This document shows, in pieces, positions 16,623 to 25,331 of a stretch of DNA of 64,000 nt. Origin of the DNA: Roseovarius arcticus (lineage in GTDB: Bacteria > Pseudomonadota > Alphaproteobacteria > Rhodobacterales > Rhodobacteraceae). The stretch covers positions 434,001-498,000 of the forward strand of contig NZ_SZZN01000001.1 of assembly GCF_006125015.1 (NCBI RefSeq). Direction: 5' to 3'. How positions within the stretch are numbered: the first letter of the stretch is position 1; each line of letters begins with the position of its first letter. The position numbers and the translations under genes were made by a program. Under the pieces are notes generated by a model, which made no database searches, was not told where the DNA came from, and saw only the letters and a program-made list of their open reading frames with translations.

Positions 16623-17783
16623 ATGTCTACGAAAAAAAAGATCGTTGTCAAAATCGGATCAAGCTTGCTCGCCAATAGCAGCAATCTAACACTGCGCTAT
16701 GCTTTTATGAACGGTCTTTTAAGCGATCTCGCCCAACTTCAAAGGGAGGGTCATAATATTATATTGACGTCGTCCGGCTCGGTTGCGCTGGGGTTAAATA
16801 TGATCGGAAAACGGCCCGAGGACGCGGGCGTTTTGGACAAGCAGGCCGCAGCCGCCTGCGGTCAGCCGCTGTTGATGAACGCCTACCGTCAGGTCGCATC
16901 AGAGTACGATTTGGACGTGGCACAGATGCTGGTAACCGTCGAAGATATGGAAGAACGCCGCCGTTTTCTGAACATCAAGAACACCATGTTGAGATTGTTT
17001 GAAAACGACATTATGCCGATTATCAACGAGAACGATACCATTGCGACGCGTGATCTTCGTGTAGGCGATAATGACCGCTTGTCCGCCAAAGTGGCCCAGA
17101 TGGTGGAGGCGGATGAATTGATCATTTTGACCAGTGTCGAGGGTCTGTATGATCGCGACCCGTCTGATCCGAACGCGAAGTTCATTCACGAAATCGAAGA
17201 CGTCAGCGAGCATCTCGAAACCACGACTGGTACCAGCGCACTGGGCAGCGGCGGTATGCTCACGAAAATGCATGCGGCAAACATGGCACAAAATGCTGGC
17301 GTTGAGACGATTATCGCGGAGGGCATCATCGAACGTCCCGTGTCGTCAGTGCTGAAGAAAGAGCGACGTTTCACCCGCTGTCTTGTTCGGGGTGAAACTG
17401 CCTCTCCGTTGAAAGTATGGCTTAGCAACCGTTTGCAGGTATCCGGAACACTCGTTGTCTCCAATGAAATCGCCGAAAATGTCGCTAAAAAGAAAAGCGG
17501 GATAAGCCGAATGGATATCATTTCGCTGCAGGGGGATTTTTCGAAAGGGGACGTGCTTCACGTATATAATGAAGATGGTGAGGAAGTCGCCCGCGGGCTT
17601 ACAAATTTCTCGTCCGAAGAAATAATGCTGCTGGCACGCCATCTGGATATGCCTGTTGAGAATGTCATCGGCTATAAGACGAAAAGCGATATCGTTGGCG
17701 CCGAAAATATTCTCGTACTTGAGGAGAACCATCTTCAACTTGAGGCACCGGGACACGATCAGAAAATTGTTGTTCCCGCTTAA
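16623..17783 (+). CDS. proB: glutamate 5-kinase with PUA domain
   Basis: The 386-residue product has the amino-acid kinase domain: VVKIGSSLL (8-16), SSGSVALG, PIINENDTIA, and the GGMLTKMHAA substrate/ATP segment. A C-terminal PUA domain covers about residues 275-370. It phosphorylates glutamate in the first, feedback-regulated step of proline synthesis. GGAGG sits upstream of the ATG. Codon choice looks more AT-rich than the catabolic operons to the left. Its clustering with proC and proA, flanked by IS debris on both sides, suggests an acquired or extra proline set. Confidence 0.96.
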   Translation: MSTKKKIVVKIGSSLLANSSNLTLRYAFMNGLLSDLAQLQREGHNIILTSSGSVALGLNMIGKRPEDAGVLDKQAAAACGQPLLMNAYRQVASEYDLDVAQMLVTVEDMEERRRFLNIKNTMLRLFENDIMPIINENDTIATRDLRVGDNDRLSAKVAQMVEADELIILTSVEGLYDRDPSDPNAKFIHEIEDVSEHLETTTGTSALGSGGMLTKMHAANMAQNAGVETIIAEGIIERPVSSVLKKERRFTRCLVRGETASPLKVWLSNRLQVSGTLVVSNEIAENVAKKKSGISRMDIISLQGDFSKGDVLHVYNEDGEEVARGLTNFSSEEIMLLARHLDMPVENVIGYKTKSDIVGAENILVLEENHLQLEAPGHDQKIVVPA

Positions 17784-18208
17784 GCCATAGCTCTCAACCG
17801 TCCTCGGTTCTTGCCGCGAAAGTACCAAAATCTGGGCCTGCAAAGCGTGGTCCACTGATCGAGAAAATGGTGAGTTCATGTTGAAAGGGCCCCTCAACGG
17901 CAAACGTCGGCAACAGCCTGTCATTTGCTGATTGTAGTTGGTCCAAATGGATGTTTAGCCGCACTTTGCAAACGGCGAGTGCTGCGCATAGCTGCCGTTC
18001 GAAGTCAGCGCAGCATCTGACACATTGGGCTCATTCCTGCCGTTAGCTACGGTGGACACCAAGGTCCGCTTTGGCCGTTCACGTCAATCAGACCGGCGGG
18101 GTGCTCAGGATGCATGCCGCGCCGCCGCAGGTTAGCTTAGAGCTCACTTTCACGGGTGCTGTGTGTTGTTTGAATGGCAGCTTTCAAGACTTATACGTTG
18201 CGCTCAAC
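17784..18208. other. intergenic region without convincing gene
   Basis: I see no supportable gene in this 425 bp stretch. It carries one copy of a dispersed intergenic repeat (listed separately) and degenerate sequence between the proline module and the LysR fragment. The open frames present are short and lack family signatures. Confidence 0.6.
18061..18129. repeat. dispersed intergenic repeat, copy A
   Basis: This segment starts AAGGTCCGCT, then GTCAATCAGAC and AGGATGCATGCCGCG, and ends CGCCGCA. The same ordered blocks occur at 33799-33858, with gaps between them. Similar shorter cores (AAGGTCCGCTAAGGGCCG and its reverse complement) occur in other gaps of the window. No coding role is seen. 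Confidence 0.5.
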
Positions 18209-18615
18209 TCACTCCGCAGCAATACGTGGGCTGGGCGGCATGTCTGCTGCAACCAGTGCAACAAAAGCCCTCGCCAATTCACTGCCATCGTCGGCCACGC
18301 GGATGTGGGTGAGCGGCAGTTGCGGGAGATCGAAGTGTGATGGAGCCTCGACCAGATCGCGGTTCGAAAGCGATAGCGGCAGCGCCGCGACCGCAAGATC
18401 AGCCCGCAGGGCCGCGATCTGTCCCATCGACGTATCGCTCGAATAGGCTATCCGATAGGCCCGGCCCGCTGTTTGTAACGCATTCAAAGCCGCGTCACGC
18501 CAGGCACATCCCACTTCTGCCACAGCAAGGGGAAGTGGGTCTTGCTGATAGGCGCTCCCTCCATTCAGAACCAGCCATTTCAGTGGCTCCGAGAAGAGGT
18601 CCCGTGCCTGAACGA
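18209..18615 (-). pseudogene. LysR-family regulator, C-terminal fragment
   Basis: The leftward frame reads through about 135 residues that match the LysR effector-binding domain: DLFSEPLKWL, a GCAWRDAALNAL helix, RIAYSSDTSMGQIAALRADLAVAALP, and a short C-terminal helix. The N-terminal helix-turn-helix half is missing. The frame closes at a stop at 18632, where the sequence changes to the MetX-like gene on the other strand. This is a deletion junction, not a complete gene. Confidence 0.75.
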
Positions 18616-19511
18616 TGGATGGCTCAACCTTTTACACCGGTACACACCATCGTAGCGAAGGGTTCTTTGGTCCCGGCCGGGCGATTGACCCCGCGCGGCA
18701 CTTCATTGTCTGCCCCAACATGTTCGGCAACGGGCTGTCGTCGTCACCCAGCAACAGCGCGGATTCTCAAAACGGTGCGCGTTTTCCTCTCGTTACCTTG
18801 TGGAACAATATCGCCTGCCAGCATCGGTTGATCACGGGTCATCTAGGGATTGAGCGGATCGCCCTTGTGGCGGGTTGGTCTATGGCGGGATGTCAGGCCT
18901 ATCAATGGGCCGCGCAATACCCGGACATTGTCGAGGCAATCCTGCCTTTTTGTGCGTCGGCCCGCACATCGCCGCATAATTTCGTCTTCCTCGAAGGGGT
19001 CCGCGCCGCGCTATGCGCCGACCAGAATTGGAACGGCGGAGACTACAATACGCCGCCGGTCGTCGGACTAAAAGCCTTTGCCCGTGTGTATGCCGGATGG
19101 GCATTTTCGCAGACATTCTATCGCGAGGGGCTTTATCGCCAACTCGGTTTTGCGGATCCCGAGGCGCTCTTGCAGGACTGGGACGCCGATCACTTGCGCG
19201 ACTGGGACGCAAACAATCTGCTAGCAAAGCTGGCAACGTGGCAGACTGGCGATATCTCCGCCGGGCCGCTCTACCAAGGTGATTTCAGCGCTGCATTGGG
19301 AGCGATCACCGCTCGTGCAATCCTGATGCCTTGCACGCAGGATCTATATTTCCCGCCGGAAGACAATGCAATTGAGGCCAGCATGATGCCGCGCGCTGAA
19401 CTGCGCCCCTTCGATTCTCCGTGGAGTCACTGCGCAGCCAGCCCCGGCAACGATCCGGGGTTTACCGCCAGTCTTGACGCGGCGCTCAATGAATTGCTGG
19501 AGCAAAGGTAG
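18615..19511 (+). pseudogene. MetX-like alpha/beta hydrolase, N-terminally truncated
   Basis: The 298-residue frame matches homoserine O-acetyltransferase-type alpha/beta hydrolases from the GPGRAIDP block onward. NMFGNGLSSSPSN, the nucleophile elbow GWSMAG, the acid loop QDLYFPPEDN and the histidine region WSHCAASPGN are all present. Full-length relatives carry about 40-50 more residues with the first strands and the oxyanion region. Here the sequence begins at FYTGTHH and is preceded by a stop and by LysR sequence on the other strand. It may still be translated from the ATG at 18615 but probably lacks part of the core. Confidence 0.75.
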
Positions 19512-19998
19512 GGGGGCGTTGCACTTGCGAACTCGCATTGGTGGTGCTGACTTTGATCGAGACTGCTGCGGTATCGGGGCATGGAGCCATCAATCACGCT
19601 GCCGTAGTAAAGAGTTTCGTGGGAAAGTCGATCTTGCCTCGGACGCCGGACTGATCGATTTAGATGTGGCCTTTCTAAGTTGTGTTGATCGTTTCGATCG
19701 CCATTAGCGTTGAATTCGCCGAGGGCAAGGAAAACCTACGGCCGTTCAATCACTCTTTCGATGAGCGCAGAGCAGCACGGGTGATGGGGCGATTTGGAAC
19801 GCATCAGCTCGACCGCGGAGATTGCCGCGCGGACGCTGGAGAAGCTTTTCGAAATCGACGTCTCTGACGTCGCCAGGGACTTCGAGGTCGGTGGCGTTGC
19901 GATCCACAATTTTGTCGTGGAGAAGATTCTTCGCTGATAGTCGAACCGGAAACTGAAGCCCCGGCAAGTACTGAGAACCTAATGTCCAGCTGCGAAGT
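19512..19998. other. intergenic region with short unrecognised coding remnant
   Basis: The only coding-like piece is a plus-strand frame at about 19785-19937 reading ERISSTAEIAARTLEKLF and ending VVEKILR before TGA. It has a protein-like composition, but no start codon and no family that I recognise. The rest shows nothing supportable. Confidence 0.4.
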
Positions 19999-21798
19999 TT
20001 AGTCATTCCGAAACTGGCAGAACGTCCCGGTTTGCACCCGCAGCGAAAGATAGTGCCCCATCTCTGGATGAACGGCCTCGATCCGCCTGAGCGCGTGGCG
20101 AATGCGCCAGGTGACCGCGGTGCGGGCCTTTTCTGCACTGTCGCCGAGTCTTCGGCTGCGCCCGCCGAGGCCGAGCGCGGCCGAGAGGGTGGTGAGGATG
20201 CCGTCCATCTCTTCGCGCAGCCTCTCGGCGCGGCCTATGTCGTTCGCGTCTTCGGCTTCGGCAATGTCCTCCTGAAGATCGCGAAGCCGGACCTTCAGCG
20301 TGGACCGCGCCTTTTCATCAAGGACGGTTCCGCCTGGGGCCTCTACGATGCGCTCGTCAAGGTCGAGGCAGTGGATCTCGCGTCCACCGTTTTCCATCAG
20401 CCGACAGATGTCGTGTAGGCCCTTGAGGTCGGGCAGTATGACCCGGAGCCCCTCGAACTCCGCGGTCCATCCCTCGCCTTCCCGTTCGAGCCGCGGGGTC
20501 CGGTCCATGGATTGTCTCGATCGCTCGCGTTTCGCCTTCGCTCCGGATATCACTGCGCCGATCCTGGCGAAGGCCTTGCGCAGCATTGCGCAATCTTCGG
20601 GCCTGCGCAGCGGGGCAATGCCGAACAGCCAATCGACCGGCGCCTCGGGGGCAAACGTGCCTCCAAACGCGACCTTGCGGCCGTATTCATGGACGTAGCG
20701 TGAAAACTCGGCCTGTGCCTCGTCGATCCGGCCCAGCATCACCTCTGCCGCGGCGATGTAGGCTGGCACCGTTACGAAAGGTATTGCATCCGACCTTGCC
20801 CGTAGTGCAACCGCATCCGCATAGTCGCCGGTAAAGACACGCGCAAAGGCGCCGATGATATAGTAATGGTTCGGATGAAGCGGATTGAGTTCCATCGCCC
20901 GCTTGACATGTTCCACGGCCAGTTCCGGTCGGCCCACGCAGACTTCCAGGACAGCCGCCTCCACGAGGAGGTCAGCATCATTGGGACAGAGTATCAACGC
21001 CCGGTCCAGATACCACGCCGCCTGCTCCCACGCGCCTCCATATAGCGCGACCTTCGCGATCACGAGGTGGATCATCGCATCCCGATCATCGAGGTCTAGA
21101 GCGCGCCGGGCATGGATGTAGGCGTTCCGGCTGGCCTCATCGAAACAATCCCAGAACCGGCAGCTCCACTCGTTGAACCAGCTGAGTGCCATGCCGGCGT
21201 GAGCGCGGGCATAAAGGGGATCGAGTGCGAGCGCCTGTATGAAGAGTTCACGCGCCGCATCGTCGGCCGTGATCGTTCCTTCGCGGAGCATGACCAGCCC
21301 GCGGAGCGTGAGTTCCCACGCTTTCAGATCGGTGGCAGATCGGTACCTCGCCTCAGCCAGAGCGGCGTCCTCCAACTGGGCGTTGAGGGTTGCCGCTATG
21401 CGCGCGACGACGGCCGCGCCGGTCTCAAAGGGATCGGCGGGCGGGAGAGTGAGCCGATCGCTCCAGAGCTGCGCCAAGGACTCGACCGCCGAGAGATCAA
21501 CCTTTAGTTGGCGCTCACCGCCTTCCGTCACGCGCAGCCGACCGCGAACCACGTGACTCGCTGCGAGCCGTACGCCGATCTCTAAATCACCTGCCGCGGC
21601 CAAATGCGCCGTGGATGCGGGCGCGATGACCCGCAGGCTGCGAAACCGGGTCAGCTCGCCGCAAATGTCTTCAGTCAGACCAAGCGCAAACAGCGCCGTC
21701 TCGTCGTCGGGCCCGTCCGTTAGGAACGGCAGGACGACGACGGTTGGCATCCCCATAACCCTGCCCGCACCCTGGTGAGGCCCAATCGTCTTTTCCAT
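19999..21798 (-). CDS. TolB-like/TPR regulatory protein with C-terminal helical domain
   Basis: With the ATG at 21798 the product has 599 residues; upstream in-frame sequence to 21969 does not look like this family. Residues about 15-135 form the TolB-like domain seen in adenylate-cyclase-associated proteins (VVVLPFLTDG, FALGLTEDICGELTRF). Residues about 180-400 form TPR repeats (LDPLYARAHAGMALSW, ALDLDDRDAMIHLVIAKV, LNPLHPNHYYIIGAFARV). The last 170 residues carry a coiled region and the TAVTWRIRHALRRIEAVHP and VQTGTFCQF ending common in large signalling proteins. No cyclase or DNA-binding domain is seen. It is divergent from the TTC38-like gene with 142 bp between. Confidence 0.8.
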   Translation of the reverse strand: MEKTIGPHQGAGRVMGMPTVVVLPFLTDGPDDETALFALGLTEDICGELTRFRSLRVIAPASTAHLAAAGDLEIGVRLAASHVVRGRLRVTEGGERQLKVDLSAVESLAQLWSDRLTLPPADPFETGAAVVARIAATLNAQLEDAALAEARYRSATDLKAWELTLRGLVMLREGTITADDAARELFIQALALDPLYARAHAGMALSWFNEWSCRFWDCFDEASRNAYIHARRALDLDDRDAMIHLVIAKVALYGGAWEQAAWYLDRALILCPNDADLLVEAAVLEVCVGRPELAVEHVKRAMELNPLHPNHYYIIGAFARVFTGDYADAVALRARSDAIPFVTVPAYIAAAEVMLGRIDEAQAEFSRYVHEYGRKVAFGGTFAPEAPVDWLFGIAPLRRPEDCAMLRKAFARIGAVISGAKAKRERSRQSMDRTPRLEREGEGWTAEFEGLRVILPDLKGLHDICRLMENGGREIHCLDLDERIVEAPGGTVLDEKARSTLKVRLRDLQEDIAEAEDANDIGRAERLREEMDGILTTLSAALGLGGRSRRLGDSAEKARTAVTWRIRHALRRIEAVHPEMGHYLSLRVQTGTFCQFRND

Positions 21799-21940
21799 GT
21801 GTTGCACTCTACATCCTGCAGCGGTCGAGAGAAAGCGCGCAGATGCCCAGTCTGTGGCTGGCCTCACATCGTGAGGCCGGACCTCACGCCTTGTTGGTTG
21901 AGAAGCAAACCAGGAGGCGGGCAGAAAGCCCGAAACCCAT

Positions 21941-23266
21941 ATGACGATGCAAGACATTACCGGACACACCTTGACCGGTGCGGGCGAGACGGCCCTGCCG
22001 TATTACGAAACCGCCATTGCTGAGTTGCAATGCTACCGCGCCGATCCAGTCGCAAGCATCGATGCCGCTCTGGCGGAGTCGCCGGATTTCGCAATGGCGC
22101 ACGCGCTCAAAGCTTGGCTGCACTTGCTCGGAACCGAACCGGGTGGCATTTCCATCGCCCGCGCCGAGCACGAGGCGGCGGCGGGCACTGCCGCGACGGA
22201 CCGTGAACGCGGCCACGTCGCCGCCCTCGGCCATCTTGTCGAGGGGAGATGGCACGCAGCCGGGCGGGTGCTAGAGGACGTCACGATCACGCATCCGCGC
22301 GATGCATTGGGGCTGCTCGCCGGTCACCAGATCGACTTCTTCACCGGGCACTCGCGCATGCTCCGGGATCGCATCGCCCGGGCGTTGCCCGCCTGGGACA
22401 AGAGTATGCCGGGATACCACTCAATTCTGGGAATGCACGCCTTCGGGCTGGAGGAAACCGGCGACTACGCCCGTGCCGAAGCCGCGGGGCGGCAGGGTGT
22501 CGAGCTGCAGCCGCGAGACGGCTGGTCGCAGCATGCGGTTGCCCATGTGATGGAAATGCAGTGTCGCCAGTCGGACGGCATCGCCTGGATGCGCGGCAAC
22601 GCCGATGGCTGGTCAGGCGACAGTTTCTTCCAAGTCCACAACTGGTGGCATCTGGCGCTCTATCATCTCGAAATGGGAGATACGCCGGCGGTCCTCGCGC
22701 TGTTCGACAACGAGATCTATGGCGCGAAGTCGGGCGTGGTGATGGATATGGTCGATGCGACGGCGCTCTTGTGGCGGCTGACATTGCACGGCGTCGATGT
22801 CGGCGATCGCTGGGAGTCGCTCGCCGACAGTTGGGCGACGGTCAGATCAGGTTTTTACGCGTTCAACGATGCGCACGCGGTCATGGCCTTTATCGGCGCC
22901 GGTCGGCGCGACGCCGCACTTGCCCTGATCGCCACACAGGCCGAGGCGATGGCCCGGCCGAACGACAACGCCGGGTTCACGTCCGATGTCGGTCATGCCG
23001 TTGCCAGGGCGATATTGGCCTTCGGAGATGGCGATTTTGAAGCGACGGTTCGGCTGCTGCGCCAAGTACGTTCGATTTCCAACCGCTTTGGCGGCAGTCA
23101 CGCGCAACGCGACGTTATCGAACTGACGCTGATCGAGGCGTCGCTACGTGCGGGCAACGAAAATCTTGCGCGGGCGCTTACGGCTGAGCGGGCGGACCGC
23201 AGGCACGACAGCCCACTGAGCCAGCTTTTCCTGCGCCGGGCAGATGCCCTGGCGACCGCAACATAA
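21941..23266 (+). CDS. tetratricopeptide repeat protein 38 (TTC38)-like protein
   Basis: The 441-residue product is helical throughout. It resembles TTC38-family proteins, with YYETAIAELQCYRADPVAS, HALKAWLHLLGTE, a central SMPGYHSILGMHAFGLEETGDYARAE repeat, HAVAHVMEMQ and WWHLALYHLEMGD. The family has no established reaction. It is cytoplasmic, since no signal peptide is present. It is divergent from the TolB/TPR gene and 8 bp upstream of a DUF1127 gene, so these genes probably share one function. Confidence 0.85.
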   Translation: MTMQDITGHTLTGAGETALPYYETAIAELQCYRADPVASIDAALAESPDFAMAHALKAWLHLLGTEPGGISIARAEHEAAAGTAATDRERGHVAALGHLVEGRWHAAGRVLEDVTITHPRDALGLLAGHQIDFFTGHSRMLRDRIARALPAWDKSMPGYHSILGMHAFGLEETGDYARAEAAGRQGVELQPRDGWSQHAVAHVMEMQCRQSDGIAWMRGNADGWSGDSFFQVHNWWHLALYHLEMGDTPAVLALFDNEIYGAKSGVVMDMVDATALLWRLTLHGVDVGDRWESLADSWATVRSGFYAFNDAHAVMAFIGAGRRDAALALIATQAEAMARPNDNAGFTSDVGHAVARAILAFGDGDFEATVRLLRQVRSISNRFGGSHAQRDVIELTLIEASLRAGNENLARALTAERADRRHDSPLSQLFLRRADALATAT

Positions 23267-23274
23267 AGGAGAGA

Positions 23275-23514
23275 GTGTTGTACCGGAATGAAACCGGGAC
23301 GGTCCCGACCGCCCATCCACGCAAACCCGCCCTCGGACTGGCTGCCGTGATCTGCCGTATCCTGGATGGCGTCGCAAAGCACCGCAACCGCCGACGTGCG
23401 ATGCTGGCTCATCGTTCTCTCGGTGAGCTGCCGGAACGGATGCTGCGCGACATCGGGATCGAGCCGGATGGCCGACAGCGTCTGTCCGCTCTGCTTCGCA
23501 TACCGCCGTTCTGA
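23275..23514 (+). CDS. DUF1127 domain-containing small protein
   Basis: A GTG start at 23275 follows AAAGGAG and gives 79 residues, basic in the middle. The C-terminal half has the DUF1127 signature LAHRSLGELPERMLRDIGIEP, found in small alphaproteobacterial proteins related to YjiS. Some members bind RNA and affect phosphate, carbon or stress responses. It lies 8 bp after the TTC38-like gene and is probably co-transcribed. Confidence 0.8.
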   Translation: MLYRNETGTVPTAHPRKPALGLAAVICRILDGVAKHRNRRRAMLAHRSLGELPERMLRDIGIEPDGRQRLSALLRIPPF

Positions 23515-23647
23515 AGGCGGTCGACTTCCTCTCAGATACTCCGACGCCCAATGCGACGGGGAACGAGGTCGATTACGCGACATTCCCGGCAGCTCGGGTT
23601 GCGAGATCGATTAAAATGCACGGACTGCCAAAGTCAGGAGAACCACA

Positions 23648-24190
23648 ATGCTAAGATCTCTTTCGATGACGACCGCCGCCATCCTTCTTGGAACCGCCGC
23701 CCTGGCGGAACCGCTCGTCCGCTTCGACGTCGCCGAAGACCACACGCGCTTTGTCTTTCAATCCGCCCCGGTGGACGACGAGGGCATGCCGACCCACGGC
23801 AACCCGTTTGTCACTCAGGGCTACGTCTATCCCGCCGACACGCTTGCACCAGGTATCGACGGCGTCAACGAGGACGGGTCTCCGGCATTCCCGGAACTCG
23901 TGCTCGGAACCTGGACCTGCGACGGGTTTCTCGTGGGTGCCGCAATGAAGGCCGAAACCGGTGTTTTCCTGGTTTCGCGTCAGACAGTTGTGCTGAACGA
24001 AGGCGACATACTGATTTCGCACGGTCCTGAGATAATCGACGAAAACGTCGTGCAATTGCGCGCCATCTCGGGCGCAACCGGCAGCTTCGTCGACCACGAC
24101 GGCGACATTGGCCAAGTCTTCCTCGGGTGGGGTCCGTACATGGGCCTGCGCGCTGCCTTCGACATGGAAGGCCACGGCGAGGATTCATAG
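23648..24190 (+). CDS. exported protein of unknown function
   Basis: The 180-residue product starts with a clear signal peptide (MLRSLSMTTAAILLGTAALA, likely cleaved before EPLVRF). The mature part is rich in beta-forming and acidic residues. It has a single Cys in LGTWTCDGFL and a GDIGQVFLGWGPYMG motif. Composition suggests a periplasmic beta-barrel-like or lipocalin/cyclase-like fold, but I do not recognise a family. It follows the DUF1127 gene by 133 bp and is followed by a strong hairpin, so it probably ends that transcript. Confidence 0.7.
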   Translation: MLRSLSMTTAAILLGTAALAEPLVRFDVAEDHTRFVFQSAPVDDEGMPTHGNPFVTQGYVYPADTLAPGIDGVNEDGSPAFPELVLGTWTCDGFLVGAAMKAETGVFLVSRQTVVLNEGDILISHGPEIIDENVVQLRAISGATGSFVDHDGDIGQVFLGWGPYMGLRAAFDMEGHGEDS

Positions 24191-24196
24191 CCGATG

Positions 24197-24227
24197 CGGC
24201 GGCGCGTGGATCCCCCGCGCGCCGCCG
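24197..24227 (+). terminator. GC-rich hairpin terminator
   Basis: CGGCGGCGCG at 24197-24206 pairs perfectly with CGCGCCGCCG at 24218-24227 across an 11-base loop, 6 bp after the exported-protein stop. No T-run follows, so termination efficiency is uncertain. Confidence 0.6.
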
Positions 24228-24244
24228 AACTCACCCACGGCTGA

Positions 24245-24811
24245 ATTCTTAGGCTCGCAAAGCCAGCGAACATCCCTGCGCTTCGCAGGCTACATGCCAA
24301 TTCATGGCGGGAATTGGGCGGGATTTACTACACTCCGAAGCAGATCGCAGGCATCACGGCCAAGATCGAAACTGTGGATCCGCATTTGATCGGAGACGGC
24401 ACATACTACGTCATCGAAGAGGCGGGGCTCCTCGTGGCTTCGGGCGGATGGACGACAAGCGCGCAATTCACCCTCAGTGACGAAGCCAGTCAGCCCCAAC
24501 CACAATTGGAATCGGCGACCGCCACGATCCGTGCGGTCTTTACGGCCCCCAGCCATGCGCGGCGCGGCCTAACGAGGAAAATCATGGAACACGCCGAAAA
24601 CAGATCGAGAAATGAAGGCAAGGCTGAAAGGATCAGGCTCACGGCCACACTCTCTGGATTGCCATTCTATGAGAAACTTGGCTACATGATCGAGCGGCCA
24701 ACTTCCATTTCCCTTTCAAACGGCGGGGTTTTCCCAGCGGTCCAAATGAGCAAGACACCGAAGCGGAACTGCCTTGTTGCCTACGACGTTTGTGAGCGAT
24801 CTGTTGCCTGA
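24245..24811 (+). CDS. GNAT family N-acetyltransferase with no normal start codon
   Basis: The GNAT fold is readable from the residues KPANIPALRRLHANSW through GGIYYTPKQI, a TIRAVFTAPSHARRGLTRKIM acetyl-CoA loop and FYEKLGYM. The homologous N-terminus lies upstream of the first usable start, a TTG at 24314. Between the in-frame TGA at 24242-24244 and that TTG there is no ATG, GTG or TTG. The first codon is ATT, so either a rare ATT start is used or the gene has lost its start. A short protein from 24314 would lack the first strand and helix. Substrate unknown. Confidence 0.65.
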   Translation: MLRLAKPANIPALRRLHANSWRELGGIYYTPKQIAGITAKIETVDPHLIGDGTYYVIEEAGLLVASGGWTTSAQFTLSDEASQPQPQLESATATIRAVFTAPSHARRGLTRKIMEHAENRSRNEGKAERIRLTATLSGLPFYEKLGYMIERPTSISLSNGGVFPAVQMSKTPKRNCLVAYDVCERSVA

Positions 24812-24836
24812 GCCCGGCGTTTCAAAAGAGCGAGAC

Positions 24837-25331
24837 TTGATCAAATGCGTCGGCTGCGGGTCAAAGCTTGAACGGATCGCTGGCCCCACGCACAGGTACA
24901 TGCTGTCTTCGCCAGCATGTTTTGCGAAGTATGACGAAGTCCTGGCACACGAATACAGCGACCCCGCGCTGATGCGAACCCACCGATTGACGGTTGACGC
25001 CTTTGCCATCCAGCACCCGGGTGACGGGACCACGCGTCAGGCGATCCAGTCGGTCGGCCTTCATCTGGCTCGGCTTGGAATCCAAGTGAATCATCTCAGG
25101 CGACTGGAAGAGGCCAATAATATCATGCTTTCGCTCGGCCAGTACAAAGCGGAATTGGTTTTTCTCGCACCACCCGCGGAATTCACGATGACCGTGGCGG
25201 ATGTCGCCAAATTCGCGGGAACGCCTGAACACGTTGACGCGGTCAAGGCGTGGGCGAGGTCGGCGTGGGCGGATTGGTCACAACACCATGACTACATCAT
25301 TGGTTGGGCTGAACATCACATTGCTGCGTAG
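24837..25331 (+). CDS. DUF5946 family protein
   Basis: A TTG at 24837 preceded by AAAAGAG gives about 164 residues, the usual family length. Earlier in-frame TTG and GTG codons overlap the GNAT gene. The N-terminal CVGCG pair and GPTHRYMLSSPACFAKYDEVLAHEY, and HRLTVDAFAIQHPG and AIQSVGLHLARL, are DUF5946 signatures. The two Cys residues suggest a metal site. The family has no assigned function. It is probably co-transcribed with the GNAT. Confidence 0.75.
   Translation: MIKCVGCGSKLERIAGPTHRYMLSSPACFAKYDEVLAHEYSDPALMRTHRLTVDAFAIQHPGDGTTRQAIQSVGLHLARLGIQVNHLRRLEEANNIMLSLGQYKAELVFLAPPAEFTMTVADVAKFAGTPEHVDAVKAWARSAWADWSQHHDYIIGWAEHHIAA

Noticed and set aside
21799..21969. 57-residue upstream extension of the TolB/TPR frame
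   Set aside because: It overlaps the start of the divergent TTC38-like gene and is not like the TolB domain. The ATG at 21798 is followed closely by the conserved part.
22249..23040. 263-residue Arg-rich plus-strand frame inside the TTC38-like gene
   Set aside because: It is a +1-frame shadow, with arginine-rich composition typical of GC-rich out-of-frame reading.
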